From assembly GCA_902806415.1 (NCBI GenBank), contig CADCWN010000226.1, positions 1 through 49,006 of the forward strand: 49,006 nt of DNA, read 5' to 3'. A program made the translations under genes and the position numbers. Shown here piece after piece: positions 41,765 to 49,006 of this stretch. The stretch's first letter is position 1, and the number at the start of each line of letters is the position of its first letter. This DNA is from an uncultured Thermomicrobiales bacterium (lineage in GTDB: Bacteria; Chloroflexota; Chloroflexia; Thermomicrobiales; CADCWN01). The notes below the pieces were generated by a model. It was given only the letters and a program-made list of their open reading frames with translations, searched no databases and had not been told where the DNA came from.

Positions 41765-42457
41765 ATGGTCACGGACCAATTCGTGCTGGGGGCGGAGTTC
41801 GATTTCCTGCGTGACGACACCGAGGAGTCGATTTTGGGCACTCCGATCCATCAACTCGTGATCGTCACCCTGTTCGACAGCCTGTCGCGCCACCGGCGTC
41901 GCAATGCGCTCCCCTGGTTCATCGGGAATCAGCTCAGGATGCGTATCCCGAGGGGGATGGGCCAGCCGCCCTATCAGCCCTCGCCCGATATCCTGGTCCA
42001 CGCGACCCTTGGGACGCCGCCCGAGGCTTCGCTCGATCTGCGCGTCACCGGGCCACCCGCGCTCGCGCTCGAGGTCGCCAGCCCCTCGACCGCGCGCGAG
42101 CATGACCTGGACACCCTCGCCCCCAAGGCGAAGCCTGCGGCGTATGCGGCGGCTGGTATCCCCGAATATCTGGCCTATGACCCGACCGGCGACATCATCC
42201 CCGAGCGCGCGCGCGCCTGGCGTGCCGACGCGCGCGGCGTCTATGCGCCGTGGTTGCCCGATGAGCGCGGCCATTGGGTCAGCGCCCTCGGCATTTCCTT
42301 CGCCCCGCGCGGGGTGCTGCTGCGAGTGTACGAGGCGGCGGGGCAGCCGGTGCCGAACAATGATGATATGGATGATCTGCTGGATGACCTGCGCGACGCC
42401 AGCCAGCGCGAGATCGCCGCCCTGCGGGCTGAGATCCGCCGACTGCGCGGGGAGTAG
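41765..42457 (+). CDS. Uma2-family (DUF820) restriction-endonuclease-fold protein
   Basis: A 230-residue protein of the Uma2/DUF820 family, PD-(D/E)xK-fold proteins abundant in Chloroflexota and Cyanobacteria whose biological role is unclear. Core features: YQPSPDILVHATLG with the first acidic residue, LALEVASPSTAREHDLDTLA with E-V-x-S-P-S, then KAKPAAYAAAGIPEYLAYDP. The DIIPERARAWRADARGVYAP stretch is typical of the later beta-sheet. The last 30 residues form a short acidic/Arg coiled-coil-like tail. ATG 41765 follows GGAGGGGG. The next gene starts 14 bases after its stop. Confidence 0.83.
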   Translation: MVTDQFVLGAEFDFLRDDTEESILGTPIHQLVIVTLFDSLSRHRRRNALPWFIGNQLRMRIPRGMGQPPYQPSPDILVHATLGTPPEASLDLRVTGPPALALEVASPSTAREHDLDTLAPKAKPAAYAAAGIPEYLAYDPTGDIIPERARAWRADARGVYAPWLPDERGHWVSALGISFAPRGVLLRVYEAAGQPVPNNDDMDDLLDDLRDASQREIAALRAEIRRLRGE

Positions 42458-42470
42458 CGTGGGAGGGGCG

Positions 42471-43526
42471 ATGCCCGTCAATGCTGGCGCGCGACCACGC
42501 CGTATCGCGCTGATCGGTTGCGGCTGGGCGGGGTTGCGGCACGCGCGGGGCTACATTGGTGCCGGGGCCGAATTGCGCTGGCTGATCGACACGGACGCCG
42601 AGCGTGCCGAGGGCCTGCGCCGCGAGCTGGGCGCGGCGGGTGCGACACAGGTCGGCACCGACTATCGCGAGGCGCTGCGTGACCCGGCGACCGACGCGGT
42701 GGACATCTGCCTGCCGCACGACCTCCACGCGCCGATCGCGATCGAGGCGACGGGGGCTGGTAAGCACGTCCTCTGCGAGAAGCCGTTGGCGGCGACGCTG
42801 GAGGAGGCCGACCGGATGATCGCGGCGGCGGGACGCGCGGGGGTCGTCCTGATGGTCGCGGAGAATGTGCGCTTCGACCCGGTATTTGGGAAGGTCGGCG
42901 AGTTGCTGCGCGACGGCGTCATCGGCATGCCCGCTCTGGTGCAGTTGGCGCGCGAGTGCTATCTGCGCGCCTCGTTCATGCGGGACCGCCCCTGGTTCCT
43001 CGACGCCCGCGCGGCGGCGGGCGGGATCATGATGTCGGGCGGGGTCCACGACTTCTCGCTCCTGCTGTCGCTGCTCGGCGAGGTCGAGAGCGTCCATGCC
43101 CTGCGCGCCCCGCAGCGCTTCGCGGAGATGCAGGGGGACGACACCAGCGTGGCGCTGGTCCGCTTCCGTAATGGGGCGATCGGCACGCTGGTCGAGAGTT
43201 TCCTGATGAAGAGCCTCACGACCGCCGCCGGGCCGGAGATTCACACGCTGCGGATCGACGGCGATCTGGGCAGCCTGACGGTCGGGGCGGACCGGCGCAT
43301 CCGCCTCTTCAGCGAGCGGGCGGACTATCAGCCGGGCGGGGGACTCGTCGCGCACGAGTTCCATATCCCCGAGGCCGACACGTTCGCCTTGGAGATCGAG
43401 CACTTCCTGGCAGCGATCGAGACCGGGGTCGAGCCGCTCACCAGCGGCCGGTCGCAGCGCGCCGCGCTCGCCTGCGTCCTCGCGGCGTATCGCTCGATGG
43501 AGACGGGGCAGCCGGTCCCGCTGTGA
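42471..43526 (+). CDS. Gfo/Idh/MocA-family NAD(P)-dependent oxidoreductase
   Basis: A 351-residue sugar or inositol dehydrogenase-like protein. The Rossmann motif is IALIGCGWAGLRHARGY, followed by the acidic LRWLIDTDAERAE. The catalytic E-K-P is in HVLCEKPLAATLEEADRMI. The C-terminal domain has GGVHDFSLLLSLLGEVESVH and ALEIEHFLAAIETGVEP. ATG 42471 follows GGGAGGGG; the open frame extends far upstream only as a shadow of the Uma2 gene and is not used. It oxidises or epimerises a sugar or cyclitol whose identity is unknown. Confidence 0.9.
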   Translation: MPVNAGARPRRIALIGCGWAGLRHARGYIGAGAELRWLIDTDAERAEGLRRELGAAGATQVGTDYREALRDPATDAVDICLPHDLHAPIAIEATGAGKHVLCEKPLAATLEEADRMIAAAGRAGVVLMVAENVRFDPVFGKVGELLRDGVIGMPALVQLARECYLRASFMRDRPWFLDARAAAGGIMMSGGVHDFSLLLSLLGEVESVHALRAPQRFAEMQGDDTSVALVRFRNGAIGTLVESFLMKSLTTAAGPEIHTLRIDGDLGSLTVGADRRIRLFSERADYQPGGGLVAHEFHIPEADTFALEIEHFLAAIETGVEPLTSGRSQRAALACVLAAYRSMETGQPVPL

Positions 43527-43589
43527 CTTGGTGGGGGTGGGAGGACCGAAGGGGCGGAAGATCCGAGGGATCAACCCCCCTGGCCGGGG

Positions 43590-43690
43590 GCGACTGCGGT
43601 CGCCACAAAATACCTCTGAAGGGCACAATGCCCTGCTCGCAGCGCGGGATACACCCGCCGTCGCGGGTCAGGAACACCGTATCACATTTG
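43590..43690. repeat. Diverged MITE-like repeat, copy 5
   Basis: Contains CGGTCGCCACAAAATACC and GGGATACACCCGCCGTCGCG, which match the internal parts of the copy at 34.6 kb with small changes. Clear inverted ends are not seen, so it may be a fragment. The remaining bases to 43713 show nothing. Confidence 0.5.
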
Positions 43691-43714
43691 CGATCCCCCT
43701 CAATCTTGGGCTTA

Positions 43715-44097
43715 CAGCGTTTCGCAGGGTTATTTAGCGGTCGGTCCCGTAGCCGCCGTCGGCGAAGTAGTGGCGCGCGTCGCGCGGCGTGACGGTGTTG
43801 AGTGCGTCGCCGATGGTGGCCTCCAGCGCCGCGCGGCCTTGACCTGGGCGAACGCCCCCGCGATCGGCGAGAGGTCGGGCGAGTAGGCGGGCAGGAAGGC
43901 TAGCCGACGGCCCGCCGCCTCGACCAGCCGGCGCAGCCTCGCGCCCTTGTGGGTCGCCACGTTGTCGGGGACGAGGATCTGCCCCGGCCGCAGCAGCGGC
44001 ACGACCATCTCGCGCACGAACGCCTCGACCGCCGGCGTATCCACTGCCCCGCTGACCGTTAGCGCCGCCAGGGTCGTGGCCTCCCTGCGAAACGCTG
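43715..44097 (-). mobile_element. IS630-family deletion derivative with intact ends
   Basis: Perfect 15-bp terminal inverted repeats, CAGCGTTTCGCAGGG (43715-43729) and CCCTGCGAAACGCTG (44083-44097), bound a 383-bp element that keeps only the second half of a transposase. The left flank is TA, the usual IS630 target. The right flank is CA, so the duplication is either mutated or absent. The loss of the first half of the gene right up to the end repeat is the structure expected of a MITE precursor. Confidence 0.82.
43734..44082 (-). pseudogene. IS630-type transposase remnant, frameshifted and 5'-deleted
   Basis: Read on the minus strand from inside the right end repeat, the remnant has the central DDE region: LRPGQILVPDNVATHKGARL with the second Asp, then RLAFLPAYSPDLSPIAGAFA. 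In active IS630 enzymes the residue after S-P-D-L-x-P-I is the catalytic Glu; here it is Ala. Downstream the frame shifts near 43840, and the normal C-terminus (ATIGDALNTVTPRDARHYFA) continues in another frame to the stop at 43734. The helix-turn-helix and first Asp are missing. The gene cannot encode active transposase. Confidence 0.82.
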
Positions 44098-44336
44098 CAT
44101 GGTTCCGAGCGGGGACTGGCTTGGCCTGCCTCGACCTGAGCGGCGACGACGACTTCCCGGTGTCCTGGGCCCGCCACAACGTCGATGTGCTGACCGGGGA
44201 GTGGCCGCGCGCGAAGGCGCTGCTCCAACAGGCCGACGAACTCACCGCGTGGCTGGAGGACGCGCCCGCCGACCACTTTGCTTCCCTGCTCAACGTCCTC
44301 CTCGCCGACGGCACCGTCCCCGGGCCGAACCGATGA
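44098..44336 (+). pseudogene. 3' fragment of an unidentified gene, truncated at the IS630 end
   Basis: Directly beyond the right inverted repeat an open frame reads on to TGA at 44334-44336. Its sequence looks protein-like: LACLDLSGDDDFPVSWARHN, EWPRAKALLQQADELTAWLE and FASLLNVLLADGTVPG. The helical, moderately charged pattern differs from the Arg-rich shadows around it. No start codon or 5' half is seen on the far side of the element, so this is probably the C-terminal third of a gene lost by insertion and deletion. I do not recognise the family. Confidence 0.5.
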
Positions 44337-44356
44337 GCGAGGCGGCACACACGGAG

Positions 44357-45151
44357 CTAGCCCGGCTTCGTCCCGGCCACGACGAAGAAGTGCAGGAGCT
44401 GAAAGCCGATCCCGTCACGGCCGTCCGCCAGGAAGCGAGTCGGCCACGCCGCCGCGTCCGCCGCCGACACCGCCCCCGCCGATACCGCCAGCTCCAGCAG
44501 CGCCAGGCAGAGCTTCACCCAGCGCTCGTCACACTCGGCACCGACCGGCCCCATCAGGCGTGGCCGGACGGTGATCTCGCGGAGGCCCGCCTCGCGAAAG
44601 CGATCACCGAGCGTCCGCGCGAGCGTTGCGTTGCGGATATTCCGCCCGTTGTTCTCGATGAGCGCCTGCGAGGTCGGGTCGGAGCAGAGGCACCGCTCCC
44701 AGTCGGTGTCGGCCACGACGATCCGCCCGCCTGGCCTCGTCACCCGGACCAGCTCGCGGATCGCCAGCGCCGGGTCGGCGATGTGCTGCAGGACGCGCTC
44801 GCAGTAGCAGCGATCGAAGCTCTCGTCGGCGTAATCGAGGCGCTGGGCATCCCCCTGCGCGAAGGTGAGCATGTCGTAGCCGTCGGGCGTGCGGCGGCGC
44901 GCCTCGTTGAGGACGATGGCGCTGTGGTCGAGGGCGACCACCCGCCCGGTCGAACCGACGTGGTCGGCCAGGACACGCGCATCATCGCCGGTGCCGCAGC
45001 CGACCTCCAGCACGTCGAGGCCGGGCGTCAGGGTGAGCAGGTCGAGCATGTCGCGTTGCACGGCCCGCGCCGAGCCGAGCGCATTCTGCACATCGTGCCC
45101 GAGGAAGCGGTCGTCCTCGTAGGCGGGCTTGGTGCGATCGAACGCGACCAT
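44357..45151 (-). CDS. SAM-dependent methyltransferase (UbiE-like), start uncertain
   Basis: A 264-residue class I methyltransferase. Motif I is VLEVGCGTGDDARVLADHVG, then VVALDHSAIVLNEAR, the acidic AQGDAQRLDYADESFD, the YCERVLQHIADPALAIREL loop, and VTRPGGRIVVADTDW. ATG 45151 is the first in-frame ATG but has no ribosome-binding site. In another frame, ATG 45198 has a strong GGGAGGAG and encodes MAATERADDRFMYRSG, a credible N-terminus, so a single-base indel near 45150 may separate the true start from the gene. The acceptor is unknown. Confidence 0.82.
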   Translation of the reverse strand: MVAFDRTKPAYEDDRFLGHDVQNALGSARAVQRDMLDLLTLTPGLDVLEVGCGTGDDARVLADHVGSTGRVVALDHSAIVLNEARRRTPDGYDMLTFAQGDAQRLDYADESFDRCYCERVLQHIADPALAIRELVRVTRPGGRIVVADTDWERCLCSDPTSQALIENNGRNIRNATLARTLGDRFREAGLREITVRPRLMGPVGAECDERWVKLCLALLELAVSAGAVSAADAAAWPTRFLADGRDGIGFQLLHFFVVAGTKPG

Positions 45152-45258
45152 CCGCTGCGATACATGAATCGGTCGTCCGCGCGCTCAGTTGCAGCCATCG
45201 TGTCTCCTCCCGGTGGGTGATACGGCCGTTCCGACGAGCGACGGCGCGATGGATAGAG

Positions 45259-45310
45259 CAGATTGGCAGGTTCCGGGTTAAGGCACCAGAACCCGGAACC
45301 TGCCAATCTG
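45259..45310. repeat. Perfect 21-bp inverted repeat between two methyltransferase genes
   Basis: Arms at 45259-45279 (beginning CAGATTGGCAGGTTCCGGGT) and 45290-45310 are perfectly complementary around a 10-base loop. On the minus strand it lies just past the stop at 45322 and ahead of the next gene's ribosome-binding site. There is no T tract, so it may be a spacer or stabilising hairpin rather than a terminator. Confidence 0.8.
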
Positions 45311-45321
45311 CCAACGACGGG

Positions 45322-46146
45322 TCAGCGGCGGGTGGCGACTGCTTCGAGGTATTCGCCGTGCATGACCAGGGTGTCGTCGCCCGAGGTGTTGAAGCGGGCG
45401 GTGACCGCGGCGAAGTCCGCCGCCAGCCGCTCCCGCCCGGCCGCATCCTGCGCCTCGAACGCCTTGAGGGTCGGGCCGTAGTGGTCCCGCATGTACCCGA
45501 CGTAGAATTCGACCGAGGGGAAGCGGAAGGCGAGGGTGCGCTTCGTGGCCGTCAGGGCGGTGATCTCGTCGCCGAAGAGCTCGCGCAGCCCCGCCTCGGT
45601 GCCCCAGCGGAAGGGCGATGCCAGCCCGGTGGGCGGCGGCGGGGCGTGCTTGCCCATCGCGCGGAAGACCTCGCCCAGCAGCCCCTCCGGGGTCCAACTC
45701 GCTAGCCCGATCGTGCCGCCAGGGCGGCAGACGCGCAGCAGCTCGCGCGCGGTCTGCGTCTGATTGGGGGCGAACATCGTGCCGAGGGTCGAGAGGACCA
45801 CGTCGAACGAGGCATCCGTGTAGGGCAGCGCCTCGGCGTCGCCCTCCTCGAAGGTGATTGGCAGGCGCTCGGCCTCGGCGCGCTCGCGGGCGCGGGCGAG
45901 CAGGGATGGGACGTAGTCCACGCCGGTCACGTCGCAGAAGCGGCGGGCGGCGGCGATGGCGGTGTTGCCGCTGCCGGTCGCCACGTCGAGCACGCGCCGC
46001 CCCGCGCGCAGGTCGGCCGCCTCGCAGAGTCGCTCGCTGATCAAGACCAGGACCGCGCCGACGCGGGCGTAGTCGCCCGAGGCCCAGGTCTGCCGCTGCC
46101 GCGCCTTGATCGCCGCCAAATCGGGGGTTTGGGCTGTCGAAACCAT
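45322..46146 (-). CDS. SAM-dependent methyltransferase (Methyltransf_11/UbiE-like)
   Basis: A 274-residue class I methyltransferase. Motif I is VLDVATGSGNTAIAAARRFC, then VTGVDYVPSLLARARERAEA, the acidic FEEGDAEALPYTDASFDVVL, and LRVCRPGGTIGLASWTPEGL. The C-terminal part (FPSVEFYVGYMRDHYGPTLK) resembles the family often annotated as ubiquinone/menaquinone-like or cyclopropane-type methyltransferases, but this does not define the substrate. ATG 46146 is chosen because AGGAGGAG lies just upstream. The following methyltransferase gene is separated from it only by the 21-bp hairpin. Confidence 0.88.
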   Translation of the reverse strand: MVSTAQTPDLAAIKARQRQTWASGDYARVGAVLVLISERLCEAADLRAGRRVLDVATGSGNTAIAAARRFCDVTGVDYVPSLLARARERAEAERLPITFEEGDAEALPYTDASFDVVLSTLGTMFAPNQTQTARELLRVCRPGGTIGLASWTPEGLLGEVFRAMGKHAPPPPTGLASPFRWGTEAGLRELFGDEITALTATKRTLAFRFPSVEFYVGYMRDHYGPTLKAFEAQDAAGRERLAADFAAVTARFNTSGDDTLVMHGEYLEAVATRR

Positions 46147-46320
46147 CGTGCTCCTCCTCATGCTACACCACCGTCACGTCGCGCTGTGTCACCGGGGCAT
46201 GTGTCCAGCGTAGGGCAGCGGGCGCGCGGTGTCGTCGGGAGGATGCCCCAATTCTTCAGCGGGGAGTGCGGCGGCGTGTGAGGCGTTTGCCCCAATGGCG
46301 TGTCGCTACACGCCGGATGT

Positions 46321-49006
46321 TCAGGCAAGGCCGTGATCGCTGGCGACGCGCGCGACGGCGGTGCGGTTGTCCACGGCGAGCTTGGTGTAGATGCTGTCGA
46401 GATGGCGACCGACAGTCTTGGGGCTGAGGGAGAGGCGCGCGGCCACCTCGGCGTTGGTGAGCCCCGCCGCCACCAGCCGCAGCACCTCGGACTCCCGCGC
46501 GGTTAGCTCGAAGGGCAGGCCGGGGCGAGCCGGGAGCGGGTCGTCGGCCAGGCGTGTGTCGAGGGCGTCGGCGCGGGCGAGGGCGGGGCGTGCCCCCAGT
46601 GACTCGAGAATAGCGCGGGTCTCCACCAGGACGGCGGTCGCCGCGTCGCGTCGGCGCTTGCCTGCGCGGAGCTCGGCGAGCGCCAGCAATGCGAGGGCGC
46701 GCTCGTACGGAGCGGCGCAGGCCACGGCCAGGGTGAGGGCGGCGTCGAGATGCGCCTGGGCGTCGGCGCGGCGGTTCGCGGCGGTGTCCAGCTCGCCCAG
46801 GGTGCGGCGCGCGGCGAGCAAGGCGAGGGGCTGCCTGGGCGTGGTGGCCCCGCGCAGCGCGGCCTCGGCGTGCTCGCGCGCCAGCACGGGGTCGCCCGCC
46901 GCGCGGTAGTAGGCCGCCCAGGCGAGGGCACCATCGGCGCGCCAGAGGGCCGCGCCCGTCGGCGTGAGTGCCCGATCGTGGCTCTCCAACCAGGCATGCG
47001 CCGCGCGCAGATCGCCTTCGCCCAACGCCAGGTGCGCGGCCAGGGACATCATCGGTATCGCCAGCCGGAACTGGAGGAGCGGCGATGCCGTCGGGCCGCT
47101 CGGGAAGTGTCGGGCGAGGATGGCGCGCGTCCCGCCGAGCTCCCCGGTCGCCGCCAGCACCTGGAGGAGCACGAGTTCGGCCCGACCACGGATGAACACG
47201 CCCGGCCCGTCCAGCGCCAGGACGGCCTCCGCCACCTGGCGAGCCTTGCCCCACCGCCCCTCCACGACGAGCAGCGGGAGCCCGTAAACAAGTGGGGGTG
47301 TCGGGAGCGCGCTCGCCCCTCGCTCGCCCGCTGTTACTGCCTCCGCGAAGAGCCGCCGCCGCGCCGCCAGGTTCCCCGCGTCATATTCGAGGATGAGATC
47401 GAGCGTGCGCCCCGCGTTATAGGCGAGCGCGACGTGCTTTCCGGCTGCGGTGGAGATGACCCGCGCCCGCTCTCGCGATGCCAGCGCTAGCTCCGGCTGC
47501 CCGAGCGCGGCGTAGGCCTCGGCGAGGCCATGATGGATGCTGCGATGCCGTATCCCGTCGGCGATCGGCGCGCCCAGGCGTACCACCTCCGCGAAGCGCC
47601 CGCACGAACCGTAGAGGAAGACCAGCGACGGTCGCCGGTCGGCGGCGACCATCTCGGGGATGCGGTGCCGCGCGGCACCCGCGAGGAGTTGCGCGCACGC
47701 CGACTCGTCGAGCTCTGCCAACTCGGCCACCCCGTCTTCCGCCAGCGCGACGCCGCGCCGCAAGTCGCCCGCTTGCAGCAGTTGGACCCCGCGCTCGAAG
47801 CGCGCGTGGGCGGCCAGTCCAGACTCGCCCGCGCCATCCGCCAGGCGGGCCACCTCAGCTAGCATGGACGCCGATCGCGCCGGGGCAGCGCTCTGAAGCA
47901 TCGTCGCGATCCGCAGCAGCACCCAGGCTTGCTCCCGCTGGTCGTCGCCCGTCGCGCGCAGGAGGGCCAGCGCCGCCTCGTAACGCTCGGCGGCGGTGAC
48001 ATACGCATACGCGCCCTGCGCCCGCTCACCCGCCCGGATCAGCCAATCGTAGGCACGCTCGTCCCGTGCTTGCTGGAAGTGGTGGGCGACCGCATCGGCG
48101 TCCGGGTGGGGGGTCGCCAGCAGCGCCTCGGCCGTCTGCCGGTGCCATGCCCGCCGCCGGGGTGCAAGGATGCCCGCGTACAGCGCCTCGCGGACCAGCG
48201 CGTGCGCGAAGCGCACCCCGGCGGCGGTCGGGGTCTGCACGCGCGCCGCGACCGCCCGCTCCACGACCGCGAGGAGCAGTTCCTCCCCGGCGTCACCGAT
48301 CAGCGCCCAGAGATCGAACGACACCTCCTGGCCGATCACCGCCGCGACCGCCAGCAGGCGGCGCTCCTCGTCGCCCAGCCGCGCCAATCGCGCGGCGATC
48401 ACCTGACCCAGCAGCGGCGGTATCGGCACCCGCTCGACATCGCCGAGCGCCCAGCGGTCACCCTCACGTCGCAACTCCCCTGTGTTTTCGAGGGTCCGCA
48501 GCAGTTCGCCGAGGAAGAGCGCGTTCCCCTCGGTGCGCCGAGCCAGGTAGCCCGCGAGGCGGTCACGATCCGCCCCGACGAGGGCATAGCGCGCCGCGAC
48601 GAGCGCGCCGATCGCCGCCGCGTCGAGCGGGGGCAGATCGATCCGTTCGGCCCGAGCCTCGCGCACCAGGGCGGGGATGAGGCCGACGAGCGGGTGACCG
48701 GGGGGGATCTCGTCGGCGCGGTAGGTGGCGAGGAGGAGGATCGGCAGCTCGACGAGGCCGCGCGCCGCGACGCGCAGGAGATCGAGCGAGGCGGGATCGG
48801 CCCAGTGCAGATCCTCTAGGAGCAGGACCAGCGGCCGGGTGGCGGCGAGCGCGGCGAGGTAGGCCCGCCCGCGGGCGACGATCGCGTCCCGACTGGACAG
48901 GGTCGCGCCGTCGCGCTCGGGGGGGAGGATCGCCGTCGGCAGCGCGGGCAAGTCGCCGCCGTGCGGGGCGCGGTCGAACAGCTCGCGCCAGGGGCCGTAG
49001 GGCGAC
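46321..49006 (-). CDS. LAL-type LuxR-family ATPase transcriptional regulator, 5' end outside the window
   Basis: A large regulator (about 895 residues visible) with an open 5' end; upstream of 48951 the frame continues with the typical SPYGPWRELF segment. The visible ATPase part has the Walker B region PLVLLLEDLHWADPASLDLL and LPILLLATYRADEIPP, characteristic of AAA-type LAL/MalT-like regulators; Walker A would be further right. A long helical TPR-like middle region follows. The final 65 residues are a LuxR helix-turn-helix (LTARESEVLRLVAAGLTNAE, then LSLSPKTVGRHLDSIYTKLA). The 174-base gap to the methyltransferase gene holds no recognised site. Its targets are unknown; the methyltransferase genes downstream on the same strand are only positional candidates. 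Confidence 0.9.
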   Translation of the reverse strand, partial: SPYGPWRELFDRAPHGGDLPALPTAILPPERDGATLSSRDAIVARGRAYLAALAATRPLVLLLEDLHWADPASLDLLRVAARGLVELPILLLATYRADEIPPGHPLVGLIPALVREARAERIDLPPLDAAAIGALVAARYALVGADRDRLAGYLARRTEGNALFLGELLRTLENTGELRREGDRWALGDVERVPIPPLLGQVIAARLARLGDEERRLLAVAAVIGQEVSFDLWALIGDAGEELLLAVVERAVAARVQTPTAAGVRFAHALVREALYAGILAPRRRAWHRQTAEALLATPHPDADAVAHHFQQARDERAYDWLIRAGERAQGAYAYVTAAERYEAALALLRATGDDQREQAWVLLRIATMLQSAAPARSASMLAEVARLADGAGESGLAAHARFERGVQLLQAGDLRRGVALAEDGVAELAELDESACAQLLAGAARHRIPEMVAADRRPSLVFLYGSCGRFAEVVRLGAPIADGIRHRSIHHGLAEAYAALGQPELALASRERARVISTAAGKHVALAYNAGRTLDLILEYDAGNLAARRRLFAEAVTAGERGASALPTPPLVYGLPLLVVEGRWGKARQVAEAVLALDGPGVFIRGRAELVLLQVLAATGELGGTRAILARHFPSGPTASPLLQFRLAIPMMSLAAHLALGEGDLRAAHAWLESHDRALTPTGAALWRADGALAWAAYYRAAGDPVLAREHAEAALRGATTPRQPLALLAARRTLGELDTAANRRADAQAHLDAALTLAVACAAPYERALALLALAELRAGKRRRDAATAVLVETRAILESLGARPALARADALDTRLADDPLPARPGLPFELTARESEVLRLVAAGLTNAEVAARLSLSPKTVGRHLDSIYTKLAVDNRTAVARVASDHGLA

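Noticed and set aside
41765-42457. Anti-phage defence nuclease
   Set aside because: Uma2-family proteins have a nuclease fold but no established defence role, and no defence partner genes are adjacent.
41904-42470. N-terminal extension of the Gfo/Idh/MocA gene to 41904
   Set aside because: The extra 189 residues are Arg/Ser-rich shadow of the Uma2 gene; ATG 42471 has a good ribosome-binding site and a family N-terminus.
45259-45310. tRNA-like cloverleaf
   Set aside because: It is a single perfect stem with a 10-base loop and has no anticodon or T-arm consensus.

Overview
The window is high-GC DNA that most resembles a member of the Chloroflexota (Thermomicrobia/Sphaerobacter-like). This is inferred from gene content: a ftsQ-ftsA-ftsZ cluster, many extracytoplasmic proteins with long Thr/Pro-rich linkers, FHA-ABC and kinase-TPR fusions, an MqnA-type enzyme of the futalosine menaquinone route, and a SSP411/YyaL-type thioredoxin-domain protein. 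No rRNA, tRNA or CRISPR array was recognised. The genome appears unusually rich in short intergenic repeats.

Layout. 1-3.8 kb: cell division (ftsQ 3' part, ftsA, ftsZ) with a good sigma70-type promoter and a palindrome in front of ftsA, and a strong terminator after ftsZ. 3.9-7.7 kb: thioredoxin (minus), two GT4 glycosyltransferases, and a flavin-reductase-like protein. 7.8-20.5 kb: seven minus-strand genes forming the most coherent system in the window. In transcription order they are a double-FHA membrane protein, a PP2C phosphatase with a membrane anchor, a soluble FHA protein, a double-FHA ABC exporter, a Ser/Thr kinase with an extracytoplasmic TPR region, an LCP (LytR-CpsA-Psr) cell-wall ligase and an MqnA-like protein. 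The exporter-kinase pair has the same domain architecture and neighbourhood as mycobacterial Rv1747/PknF.

20.9-30.9 kb: a FAD amine-oxidase-type protein, a CpXC zinc-binding protein, a SSP411-family protein, a lipoprotein, a HAD phosphatase, a histidine kinase with an RsbRD-type N-terminus, a PIG-L deacetylase and a single-domain response regulator. 31.2-43.5 kb: a metabolic stretch with two aldo/keto reductases, a SAM methyltransferase, an APH-fold kinase, a GT1 glycosyltransferase, a DapA-family lyase divergent from an enolase-superfamily sugar-acid dehydratase, an ANL acyl ligase, a Uma2-family protein and a Gfo/Idh/MocA dehydrogenase. 43.7-49 kb: an internally deleted IS630-type element abutting a truncated gene, two SAM methyltransferases (one with a likely 5' frameshift), and a large LuxR-type ATPase regulator running off the right edge.

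The most unusual feature is the intergenic repeats. (1) Hairpin spacers whose arms are tandem heptamers (GAGTCGT or GAACGCG). Two of them share a related loop and fill the whole gap from the upstream stop codon to the downstream ribosome-binding site. (2) MITE-like elements of about 150-205 bp with inverted ends and a shared internal GCGGCCAC(A/G)AAGCC-type core. (3) A double-hairpin element found four times, at or just past gene 3' ends. (4) GTAGGGGCGTATTGC-type inverted repeats.
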